Shown here in pieces: positions 56,924 through 64,000 of a stretch of 64,000 nucleotides of DNA. Each line of letters starts with the position of its first letter. Position 1 is the first letter of the stretch. A program made the translations under genes and the position numbers. The notes under the pieces were generated by a model. It worked only from the letters and a program-made list of their open reading frames with translations, was not told the DNA's origin and did not search any database. The stretch is taken from contig NZ_FNDJ01000002.1 in the NCBI RefSeq assembly GCF_900099965.1, positions 620,001-684,000 on the forward strand. The letters run 5' to 3'. This stretch comes from Nonomuraea jiangxiensis. Lineage in GTDB: Bacteria; Actinomycetota; Actinomycetes; Streptosporangiales; Streptosporangiaceae.

Positions 56924-58291
56924 GTGTCCCCGCGCCTCGGCCGCCTTTCCGTGCAGGCGCGCCTCATCGTGGTGACCGCGGTGTTGTCGCTGATCGGGCT
57001 CACAGCGATCGGCATGGCTATCGACGTGCTGATCCGTGACAGGATCGAGGAGAACGTCTTCAGCGGCACGCAACGCGCCGCCATGCAGTGCCTCGGGGCG
57101 TTGAGCACCGGCCGCTCCATACCGAACACGGCGTCGGGAGCCGACCTGCTCCAGCTCGTCGACTCCAGCGGGCGGGTGGTGGCCGCCAACAGTGCCGCCG
57201 CGGGCCGGCCGCGACTCAGCACGGCATGGCCCTCCTCACACGAGCGGACGAGCAACGGCACCGAGTGCGCGGGGGGCGAGTGTGTGATGTTCACCGCCGG
57301 TCGGCCCTCGCCACAGGAGGAGCAACTGCTCTGGCACGGTGACTCCCACGTCGTCTACGCCGGCAGGGCGCGCCCGGCCATCCTGGAGCCACCGAACCTG
57401 GAGTTCTCGGTCACCGCCGGGGTGCTGGGCGTCACCGCCCTGATGACCTCGGTGGCCTCGCTGCTGATCAGCCGGACGTTGCAGCCGGTGGAGGCGATGC
57501 GCACCAAGATCGCCGAGATCACGGTGAGCGATCTGGGCCAGCGGGTGCCGACCCTGCCGGGGCGCGATGCCATCGCGCGGCTCGCGCGTACCGCCAACCG
57601 GACCCTGGCGCGCCTCCAGGAGGCCGTCGAGCTCCAGCAGCGCTACAGCTCCATGGTCTCGCACGAGCTGCGCACGCCGCTGACCGGTCTGCGCACCCGG
57701 CTGGAGGAGGCGCTGACGTATCCCGACGTGGACCCGTACGACGCCATGCGGGACGCGCTGGCCACGATGGAGCGCGTGCAGGTCCTCATCGACGAGATGC
57801 TGCTGCTCACCCGCGTCACCACGTCATCCCCGCACAGTCCCGAGCGGGTCGATCTGAGCGCCCTGGTACGGGAGGAGACGGCCGACTGCGGAGCGAACCT
57901 GACGACGCGCGTGTGGGTCCAGCCCGGCCTGCAGGTCAGAGGCAGCCGCGTCCAGCTGGCCGAGGTCCTGACGAACCTGCTGGCCAACGCGCAGCGGCAC
58001 GCCTGCGGCCAGGTCGAGGTCAGCGTGAAGCGCGCGGACGGGCACGCCGTGCTCACCGTGGCCGACGACGGGTGCGGGATCGCGCCCGAGGACCGGGAGC
58101 GGGTGTTCGACCCCTTCGTACGGCTGCCGGACGGCCGGGCACGCGATCCCCACGGCAGCGGCCTGGGCCTGGCCATCTGCCGCGCGATCGCGCACGCCCA
58201 CCAGGGGACCCTGTGCGTGGAGGAGTCACGGCGGGGCGCCAGGTTCGTGCTGCGCCTGCCGCTCACGGAGCCGACGCCCGACCACGAGTGA
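56924..58291 (+). CDS. Orphan sensor histidine kinase (paralogue of the one at 51146)
   Basis: A 455-residue membrane kinase with helices near residues 12-34 and 150-170, an extracellular sensor domain with Cys residues (ECAGGECV), HAMP (LQPVEAMRTKIAEITVSDLGQRVP), acceptor histidine in MVSHELRTPLTGLR, and ATPase boxes NLLANAQRHAC, VADDGCGIAP and HGSGLGLAI. GTG at 56924 gives SPRLGRLSVQARLIVV, matching the start of the other kinase; an in-frame start at 56870 is less likely. Again there is no response regulator next to it. Confidence 0.92.
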   Translation: MSPRLGRLSVQARLIVVTAVLSLIGLTAIGMAIDVLIRDRIEENVFSGTQRAAMQCLGALSTGRSIPNTASGADLLQLVDSSGRVVAANSAAAGRPRLSTAWPSSHERTSNGTECAGGECVMFTAGRPSPQEEQLLWHGDSHVVYAGRARPAILEPPNLEFSVTAGVLGVTALMTSVASLLISRTLQPVEAMRTKIAEITVSDLGQRVPTLPGRDAIARLARTANRTLARLQEAVELQQRYSSMVSHELRTPLTGLRTRLEEALTYPDVDPYDAMRDALATMERVQVLIDEMLLLTRVTTSSPHSPERVDLSALVREETADCGANLTTRVWVQPGLQVRGSRVQLAEVLTNLLANAQRHACGQVEVSVKRADGHAVLTVADDGCGIAPEDRERVFDPFVRLPDGRARDPHGSGLGLAICRAIAHAHQGTLCVEESRRGARFVLRLPLTEPTPDHE

Positions 58292-58309
58292 CCGCCCAGC
58301 CGCCCTCAC

Positions 58310-58480
58310 CGGGTCCCCGCGACCCCCTCCGTCCCCGCCGGGTTCCCAGTGGACCGCCTCCGCGCTCGCCGGGTCCCCGCGACCCCTCCGTGCTCGCCGG
58401 GTCCTCGCGACCGCCCGTCCGTCTCCGCCCGGTCCCCGGGAGCCTGGCCGGGTCCGCTCCCATACCGGCGGTTCCTCCTG
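58310..58480. repeat. Degenerate tandem repeats between the kinase and the Tat-protein gene
   Basis: About five imperfect units around GCCGGGTCCCCGCGACC and CCTCCGTGCTC recur at roughly 28-bp steps. They lie in the convergent gap after the kinase stop. No gene is supported here. Confidence 0.6.
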
Positions 58481-58499
58481 CACCCTGGATCCGGGATGC

Positions 58500-59564
58500 T
58501 CAGGCCGCGGCGTGAGCCGGGTGATCGGCCTTGCCCCACACCTTGAACAGCCGCTTGGCCGAGCCGCCCACCGGGCCGACCGCCTCGTAGAGCACCTTGC
58601 GTGAGACGGGCTTCGCCGTCTCCACCGCGGTCACCGCGTCGGCCGCGTCGGCGATGGTGTGCGTGCAGACGCTCAGCAGGTAGTCGGGGATCTGCAGGGC
58701 CGGGTCCGTGCAGCCCACCAGCGGCACACCCATCGCCGCCACGACGGGGAAGACCGTGCCCGGGATGCCGATGGCGGCCTCGGCCCGCGCGGACGCCTGG
58801 ACCGAGGGGACGGGGCTGATCTCGTACTTCTCCCACAGCGAGCGGTCCTCGCGCGGGTGCAGCCCGACCAGGATGTGCTTGCCGGCCGCCGCGAGCCGGT
58901 CGGCCGCGTCCAGCAGCAACTGCGTGCCGGGGGCCGAACCGCCCGTGTCGCTGTCCTTGGTCACGCTGGTGAGCACCAGTACGGTGCCCTCCTCCGGCCG
59001 GTACCTGGGCAGGTCGTCGGTCTGCGGGGTGCCCACCACCTCGATGCGGCGGCGCGTGCCCAGGTAGTCGTCGAACACCGCCGCCTCGGCGGGCGACGAC
59101 GAGGTGATCGCCCGCAGCCGGTCGCGGAACTCCTTGGCACGCGGCGCCTCCTGCGGGAGCTGGTAGGCGAGCGAGCTGGCGACCAGCGGCAGGTGGCGCA
59201 GCCGGGCGGCGCAGTCGGCGGGCCAGTCCCCGGCGCCCGTCACCACGAGCAGGTCGGCCTGCGGGATGTCGTCGGGCGTCGCGACCTTGACCGGGTCGTC
59301 CGGCTTGATCTGCGACAGGTCGGGCACCAACTGCACGACCTCCCAGCCCTGGCGGCGCGCCTCCGGCAGGAGCGGGGCGGCGTGGTAGGTGCCCCAGGGC
59401 TCGTTGGTGGCGATCAGTACGCGCCGCTTGCGGGCCGGCCGTCCCGCGGCGTGGGCCGCGGTGCCGCCCACCACGGCGAGCCCGGCTCCGGAGAGTGCGC
59501 CGACGAGGAGGGAACGCCGGGTCAGACTGTGGTTCCCGTAGGGGGATTTGTCATTAAAAGCCAT
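58500..59564 (-). CDS. Tat-exported protein of unknown function
   Basis: A 354-residue protein with a twin-arginine signal, SLTRRSLLVGALSGAGLAVVGG, cleaved near AHAA. The mature part opens RKRRVLIATNEPWGTYHAAPLLPEA, a Rossmann-like strand-loop. It later contains LLVVTGAGDWPADC, VLVLTSVTKDSD, HILVGLHPREDRSLWEKYEI and AAIGIPGTVFPVVAAMGVPLVGC, the last resembling glycosyltransferase-B or CDP-glycerol-transferase-like folds that handle capsule sugars. No catalytic motif is certain. It is monocistronic. Why such a fold would be exported folded is unclear. Confidence 0.7.
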   Translation of the reverse strand: MAFNDKSPYGNHSLTRRSLLVGALSGAGLAVVGGTAAHAAGRPARKRRVLIATNEPWGTYHAAPLLPEARRQGWEVVQLVPDLSQIKPDDPVKVATPDDIPQADLLVVTGAGDWPADCAARLRHLPLVASSLAYQLPQEAPRAKEFRDRLRAITSSSPAEAAVFDDYLGTRRRIEVVGTPQTDDLPRYRPEEGTVLVLTSVTKDSDTGGSAPGTQLLLDAADRLAAAGKHILVGLHPREDRSLWEKYEISPVPSVQASARAEAAIGIPGTVFPVVAAMGVPLVGCTDPALQIPDYLLSVCTHTIADAADAVTAVETAKPVSRKVLYEAVGPVGGSAKRLFKVWGKADHPAHAAA

Positions 59565-59708
59565 GAACTACGAAATTATGGTGTGTTTCGGGCGTGCCTA
59601 TGAACACCGCCCGACCTCCAGACGAACGAGCCCCATCGGCCCCACCCGCCCCAGGCGTCGCCGGGCCCGGCTAACAGGCCGCCGAGGGGGTCTGGTCGCA
59701 GGGGAGCG

Positions 59709-60722
59709 TCAGGCTGCCGGGGGCAGGCACCTCACCACGTCCATGCGCCCGGTCAGGGTGAGGCTGCCCGCGGCGTGCGGCACCAGGACGGTGGCGCCGG
59801 CGCGCAGCGGGATCGCCTCCTGCCCGGAGCCGGCCAGGGTGCCGTCGCCGTCGGTCACGACGAGCACGCTGTATCCCGGTTCGAGCACCGTGCCTCCGCC
59901 CGTGCCCTCGCCCGTTTCTATGCCCACCCGGACGAACTCCGCCCGGAAGAACGGATCCGCCATCGGGACCAGCATGCTCCCCGGCGCGGCCATGGCCTGC
60001 CGCCTGATCAACGGCTCGGTGTCCGTGGCGCCCCGGTCCACGGAGCTCAGCGCGAGGTCGAAGCCCAGGCCGAGATGCCCCAGGGTCGCCCCGTCCGCCG
60101 TGAAGCCGGTCCACTCCATGAGCACGGACAGGTCCTCCGGCTCCTGCAGCTCGATGATGAAGACCCCGGCCCCGATCGCGTGCGGCACGCCGGCCGGCAC
60201 GAAGACCGTGTCACCGGGGCTCACCTGGACCTCGTTCAGGGCGGCCAGCATGGAGTCGACGTCCTGGTCGCGTACCCACTGGTCCAGCGTCGGGCGGTCG
60301 AGGTCGTCACGGAAGCCCAGGTGGATCGGGCCACCTTCGAGGATGAGCCACGCCTCGGCCTTGCCGTGCGGGCGGCCCAGGTGGCGCCGGGCGAAGTCGC
60401 CGCCGGGATGGCTGTGCACGGGCAGGCGCTGCCCGGCGTCGAGCAGCTTGACCAGCAGCAGCGGGTCGTCGCCGAAGCGGCCGGCGTGCTCCGGCCCCAG
60501 CCAGGCGAGCGGGTCGCGGGCGATGGCCGTCGCCAGCCACTCCCGGTCGGGCAGCCGGGTCAGGCCGAGCGTCTCCTCACCGAAGAGGGTCGTCACCGAC
60601 GCGATCCAGTCCTCGGGCGTACGCGGCTCGGCGCCCTCCAGGCCGCGGAATCGGGCGATCTTCTCGCCTCCCAGGTAGAAACGCTCGGGCGGCTGGTTCG
60701 GGCCAAGGAGCAAAGGGTGCAT
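59709..60722 (-). CDS. manA: Mannose-6-phosphate isomerase, class I
   Basis: A 337-residue cupin-type, zinc-dependent isomerase interconverting mannose 6-phosphate and fructose 6-phosphate. The metal site includes LPVHSHPGGDFARRHLGRPHGKAEAWLIL and the later VSPGDTVFVPAGVPHAIGAG; the N-terminal HPLLLGPNQPPERFYLGG gives the family's substrate region. ATG at 60722 is the most natural start, although the frame stays open to 60881 and the ribosome site is weak. It stands alone; the 290 bases upstream contain no other gene. Confidence 0.82.
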   Translation of the reverse strand: MHPLLLGPNQPPERFYLGGEKIARFRGLEGAEPRTPEDWIASVTTLFGEETLGLTRLPDREWLATAIARDPLAWLGPEHAGRFGDDPLLLVKLLDAGQRLPVHSHPGGDFARRHLGRPHGKAEAWLILEGGPIHLGFRDDLDRPTLDQWVRDQDVDSMLAALNEVQVSPGDTVFVPAGVPHAIGAGVFIIELQEPEDLSVLMEWTGFTADGATLGHLGLGFDLALSSVDRGATDTEPLIRRQAMAAPGSMLVPMADPFFRAEFVRVGIETGEGTGGGTVLEPGYSVLVVTDGDGTLAGSGQEAIPLRAGATVLVPHAAGSLTLTGRMDVVRCLPPAA

Positions 60723-61013
60723 GTCTTCTATCAAACCGCCGCCGAGGGTGTGGTCCGCAACCGGCGCGCGGCGGGCCCACCCGGGAGTGGCCGGGTCCCA
60801 CGGCTCGACGGCGCCGGTGCCGCGGCGTGCCTGCGGGCCCGTCCGGCGGCGCGCGGCCGACGGGCAGGGGTGCCCGCCCATGCCTGCGTCGTCCCTGGGT
60901 AGGGTCGAAATCGGGCCCCATCAGCACCGGCCGGGCCTGACTCCGCGGGGCGTGGCCGGCCCGCCCGCACCAGCCGACGCCGGATCCGGCCGCACAGTCC
61001 GGAGGAGTGACCG

Positions 61014-62240
61014 ATGAGCATCGTCAACGCGCCCTCGGGAGCGCTGCGTGGCATCGCCACCGGCGCGGTCACCGCCTTCCTCGGCATCCCGTACGCCACC
61101 GCCGGCCGCTTCGCCGCCCCCGAGCCCACCGCCTGGAGCGGAATCGGGGACGCCACCCGGCGGGGACCGGCCGCGCCCCAGCCGCCCTCCCGGCTGGAAC
61201 ACGTGATGGGCCCCGGCACGGACCTCGCCCAGGACGAGGACTGCCTGTCGCTGAACGTCTGGACCCCCGGCGGCACCGGGCTGCCGGTCCTGGTGTGGCT
61301 GCACGGCGGCGGCTTCTCCACCGGCTCCGGCGCCGAGGCATGGTACGACGGCGCCCTGCTGGCCGAGCGCGGGCCGATGGTGGTGGTCACGCTCAACTAC
61401 CGGCTCGGCGCCCTGGGCTATCTGTACCTGTCGCAGTATTTCGCCCCCGCCAACCTCGGCCTGCTCGACCAGATGGCGGCCCTGCGCTGGGTGCGGGAGA
61501 ACATCGCCGCCTTCGGAGGCGACCCGGCGCGGGTGACGGTGGCCGGGCAGTCCGCGGGCGCGCAGTCCGCGCTGGCCATCCTCGCCCATCCGGCCGGCCA
61601 CGACCTGTTCCAGCAGGTCATCCTGGAGAGCGCGCCCACGGGTATGCGGCCGTACGAGCCGGCGGAGGCCGCCGCGATCGGCGAGCTCTACCTGGAGGCC
61701 GCCGGGCTCGACCGGGTGCACCAGGAACGGTTGCGCTCATGCGCCGTGCCCGGCCTGCTGGCCGCCCAGCTGGACGTGGCCCGGCGGACGCGGCGGCCGC
61801 TCGACCTGAGCCCGCCGTTCCAGCTCGTCGCCGCCGACGGCCTGCCGGACGATCTGCTGGTCCCGCCGGGCATGCCGATGCTGATCGGCACGACCAGGGA
61901 CGAGATGCGGGCCTTCGCGGCGGACGCGCCGGACGAGGCGACAGACCGGTGGTTCCGCACGTGCGCCCTGGACCTGGCGGGCGCGGCCAGGACCGCTTAC
62001 GTCTACCAGTTCGACTGGCATCCCCAGGGCAGCGCGCTGGGCGCGTGCCACTGCATCGAGCTGCCGTTCGTGTTCGGCGGGCTCGCGGCCTGGGAGCGGG
62101 CGCCCATGCTGGCCGGCGCGGCCCCGGAGAGCCTCAACCGGCTGGTGGCGGAGGTGCAGCGGGCCTGGATCGGCTTCGTTCACACCGGCTCGCCCGGCTG
62201 GTCGCCCCACCCGCACGTCACACACTTCACCGGAGACTGA
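61014..62240 (+). CDS. Type B carboxylesterase (short form)
   Basis: A 408-residue alpha/beta-hydrolase. The oxyanion motif is WLHGGGFSTGS, EDCLSLNVWTP is the type B second signature, and the nucleophile sits in VAGQSAGAQSA. The histidine is probably in GACHCIELPFVFG and the acid in TTRDEMRAF. Family members are usually near 500 residues; the region after the nucleophile is shortened. There is no signal peptide, so it is cytoplasmic. GGAGGA lies 6 bases before the ATG. The substrate is unknown. Confidence 0.88.
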   Translation: MSIVNAPSGALRGIATGAVTAFLGIPYATAGRFAAPEPTAWSGIGDATRRGPAAPQPPSRLEHVMGPGTDLAQDEDCLSLNVWTPGGTGLPVLVWLHGGGFSTGSGAEAWYDGALLAERGPMVVVTLNYRLGALGYLYLSQYFAPANLGLLDQMAALRWVRENIAAFGGDPARVTVAGQSAGAQSALAILAHPAGHDLFQQVILESAPTGMRPYEPAEAAAIGELYLEAAGLDRVHQERLRSCAVPGLLAAQLDVARRTRRPLDLSPPFQLVAADGLPDDLLVPPGMPMLIGTTRDEMRAFAADAPDEATDRWFRTCALDLAGAARTAYVYQFDWHPQGSALGACHCIELPFVFGGLAAWERAPMLAGAAPESLNRLVAEVQRAWIGFVHTGSPGWSPHPHVTHFTGD

Positions 62241-62258
62241 ACCGCCGGCCCGGTCAGC

Positions 62259-63263
62259 TCACCGGAGGCGGGCGGCCCGGCTGAGGCGCGGGACGCTCTC
62301 GATGAGCCTGCGGGTGTAGGGATGGGCGGGCGAGCCGAGCACGTCGGCCGTACGCCCCTGCTCCACCACGCGCCCGTGCTCGATGACCGCCGTCTCCGCG
62401 CACAGGGCCGCCACCACGCTCAGGTCGTGCGAGACCACCACGACGGTCAGACCGTGGCTCGCGCCGAGCGTACCCAGCAGCTCCACCACGCGCACCCGGG
62501 TGGACACGTCGAGCGCGCTGACCGGCTCGTCGGCGAGCAGTACGCGCGGCCGGCACACGATGGCCCGGGCGATCGCGATGCGCTGCCGCTGCCCGCCGGA
62601 GAACTCGTGCGGGTAGCGGCGCGCCGCGTCCGCGGGCAGCCCGACCGAGTCCAGCGCCTCGGCCACCCGCTCGGCCGCCTCCGCCCGTTTGGCCGCGCGG
62701 GATCCGGGGGCGAGCAGGCCCATCGAGCGCAGCGGCTCGGAGACGATCCGGCCGACCCGCTGCCGCGGATCGAGCGAGGAGTACGGGTCCTGGAACACCG
62801 GCTGCACGGCCCGCAGGAACGCCGGGTCACGTGGCGCCAGCTCGGCCCCGTCGAAGAGCACCTGCCCGGACGTCGGCCGGGCCAGGCCGAGCAGCAGCCG
62901 CAACAGCGTGGTCTTGCCCGCGCCCGACTCCCCGACCAGTGCCAGGCTGCGCCCGGCCGTGACGGCGACCGAGACCTCCTCCAGCACCGCCGGCCCGCCC
63001 CGATAGGCGAAGCCGACCTCACGCGCCGCCAGCACCGGCACCGCGCCGGGCGAGAGAGCATCGTGCGGGCCCGGGAGAGCATCCTGCGGGGCGGGGAGAG
63101 CGTCATGCGGTGCGGGGGGAGCATCCTGCGGGGCGGGGACAGCGTCACGCGAGGCGGGAAGAGCTCCATGCGGGGCCGGGGAAGCGCCGTGCGGGGCGGC
63201 GTCCGGCCCGGGGGCGCCGGGTGGGCGGGCGGCGGGATCGCCGGGTGGGGGAGTGGTCGTCAT
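62259..63263 (-). CDS. Oligopeptide/dipeptide ABC transporter ATPase (DppF/OppF-like) with repeat N-terminus
   Basis: A 334-residue ATPase. Walker A is GESGAGKTTLLR, the Q loop FQDPYSSLDPRQRV, the signature FSGGQRQRIAIARAI, Walker B VLLADEPVSALD and the switch VVSHDLSVV; the C-terminal HPYTRRLIESVP is a peptide-transporter feature. The first 70 residues are not part of the fold: they are seven-residue repeats (LPAPQDA type) rich in Pro and Ala. ATG overlaps the stop of the preceding ATPase gene (ATGA). The permeases and binding protein should lie beyond the window edge. Confidence 0.9.
   Translation of the reverse strand: MTTTPPPGDPAARPPGAPGPDAAPHGASPAPHGALPASRDAVPAPQDAPPAPHDALPAPQDALPGPHDALSPGAVPVLAAREVGFAYRGGPAVLEEVSVAVTAGRSLALVGESGAGKTTLLRLLLGLARPTSGQVLFDGAELAPRDPAFLRAVQPVFQDPYSSLDPRQRVGRIVSEPLRSMGLLAPGSRAAKRAEAAERVAEALDSVGLPADAARRYPHEFSGGQRQRIAIARAIVCRPRVLLADEPVSALDVSTRVRVVELLGTLGASHGLTVVVVSHDLSVVAALCAETAVIEHGRVVEQGRTADVLGSPAHPYTRRLIESVPRLSRAARLR
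63053..63200. repeat. In-frame 21-bp tandem repeat at the ABC ATPase N-terminus
   Basis: About seven 21-bp units encode heptads such as SPAPHGA, VPAPQDA, PPAPHDA, LPAPQDA and LPGPHDA ahead of the nucleotide-binding domain. The copies are diverged but the frame is preserved. Confidence 0.85.
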
Positions 63264-64000
63264 GGGGCCAGCCGATCCAGTTCGCCCTCCAGCGCCCACG
63301 CGCTGTCCACAAGCGAGCGCGTGTAGGGATGGCGCGGCTCGCGCACGATGTCACGTGTCCTTCCCGACTCCACCACGGAGCCGTCCTTGAGCACCACGAC
63401 CCGGTCGGCCACCCCGGCGACCACGGCCAGGTCGTGCCCGATGAACAGCAGCGCCATGTCCCGGCCCGCGATCAGCCCGTCCAGCAGGGCCAGCACCTCG
63501 GCCTGCACGGTCACGTCCAGCGCCGTGGTGGGCTCGTCGGCGATCAGCACCTCGGGCTCGCAGGCCAGGGCCATGGCGATGGCCACCCGCTGCCGCTGCC
63601 CGCCGGAGATCTCGTGCGGGTAGGCCCGGGCGACCCGTTCCGGCAGGCGTACCTCCGACAGCGCGGCCAGGACGGCGGCCCGCAGAGCCGGCCCCCGCAG
63701 CCCGCGACGGCGGCGGATCGGCCCGGCGATCTGCCGGCCGACGCGCATCAGCGGGTCCAGCGCCGTCAGCGGCTCCTGGAAGACCACGCTCGCGGTCCGC
63801 CCGCGTACCCGGTCCAGCCGCCTGCCGGGAGCGCCGACCACCTGCGTCCCGCCCAGCAGCACGCTGCCGCCCGCGGTCATGCCCGCGGGGAGCAGGCCCA
63901 TGACGGCTAGCGCGGTCAGCGACTTGCCGGAGCCGGACTCGCCGATCAGGCCGAGCCGCTCGCCGGGGCCGAGCGTGAAGGACACGCCGCGGACCAGCTC
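63260..64000 (-). CDS. Oligopeptide/dipeptide ABC transporter ATPase (DppD/OppD-like), 5' end outside window
   Basis: At least 246 codons are present. Walker A is GESGSGKSLTALAVMGLLP, the Q loop VFQEPLTALDPLMRVG, the signature ISGGQRQRVAIAMAL, Walker B VLIADEPTTALD and the switch FIGHDLAVV; HPYTRSLVDS near the end marks the OppD/DppD family. The frame continues past the window edge (ELVRGVSF precedes the usual N-terminal strand). It is co-translated with the second ATPase through an ATGA overlap. Confidence 0.93.
   Translation of the reverse strand, partial: ELVRGVSFTLGPGERLGLIGESGSGKSLTALAVMGLLPAGMTAGGSVLLGGTQVVGAPGRRLDRVRGRTASVVFQEPLTALDPLMRVGRQIAGPIRRRRGLRGPALRAAVLAALSEVRLPERVARAYPHEISGGQRQRVAIAMALACEPEVLIADEPTTALDVTVQAEVLALLDGLIAGRDMALLFIGHDLAVVAGVADRVVVLKDGSVVESGRTRDIVREPRHPYTRSLVDSAWALEGELDRLAP

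Noticed and set aside
60723..60881. N-terminal extension of mannose-6-phosphate isomerase
   Set aside because: The frame is open, but its Arg/Pro/Gly-rich translation does not match the family, which starts near HPLLLGPNQPP.

Overview
The window looks like a piece of the linear chromosome of a GC-rich filamentous actinomycete. Base composition is very high in GC with G/C at nearly all third codon positions, GTG starts are frequent, many start/stop pairs overlap (ATGA, GTGA), and the iron boxes are of the DmdR/IdeR type. A 2-methylisoborneol cluster with a family 2B encapsulin also fits. A Streptosporangiales member (Nonomuraea-like) is my guess from gene content only.

Region 1 (1-4460): the tail of a possible TetR-type regulator, a cytochrome P450, a secreted PHB-depolymerase-like esterase with a cellulose-binding module, and a siderophore exporter behind its own iron box. 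Region 2 (4452-21681, minus strand): a tightly overlapping iron-controlled operon read as GNAT acyltransferase, ornithine/lysine N-hydroxylase, NRPS1 (A-T-E, serine code), NRPS2 (C-A-T-C-T-C-A-T-C-T-C-T-TE) and an MbtH-like protein. Three NRPS2 modules lack an adenylation domain. The chain of six carrier proteins ends in A-T-C-T-C-T, which resembles the iterative hydroxyornithine logic of fungal ferrichrome synthetases. My inference is a Ser-X-X-(hydroxamate)3 hexapeptide siderophore.

Region 3 (21742-28679): a methyltransferase, an RsbW-like ATPase preceded by a CebR-like palindrome, a GH42 beta-galactosidase, and the 2-methylisoborneol operon (encapsulin shell, synthase, GPP methyltransferase). 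Region 4 (28780-43674): a DHA2 exporter; a GntR-controlled sugar locus with four-carbon acid-sugar kinase, 3-hydroxyisobutyrate-type dehydrogenase, aldo/keto reductase, ABC importer and GH127 beta-L-arabinofuranosidase; a second DHA2 exporter; and a MarR/ABC-2 efflux operon.

Region 5 (43741-56752): lone cytochrome oxidase subunit I, secreted SGNH hydrolase, a TetR/ankyrin-pseudogene/glycosyltransferase divergon with twin operators, DUF2243 and CtaG membrane proteins, a histidine kinase, an SRPBCC protein with a long acidic tail and its small partner, lysA with a SAV_915-like gene, and a glyoxalase-fold protein. Region 6 (56877-64000): a second orphan histidine kinase, a Tat-exported protein of unknown function, mannose-6-phosphate isomerase, a carboxylesterase, and two oligopeptide-type ABC ATPases running off the edge.

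A theme across the window is short tandem repeats whose unit is a multiple of three, inserted in frame in linkers, loops or tails of unrelated proteins (NRPS1, NRPS2, acid-sugar kinase, dehydrogenase, ABC ATPase), together with non-coding tandem repeats between genes. No rRNA, tRNA, CRISPR array, insertion sequence or phage gene was recognised.
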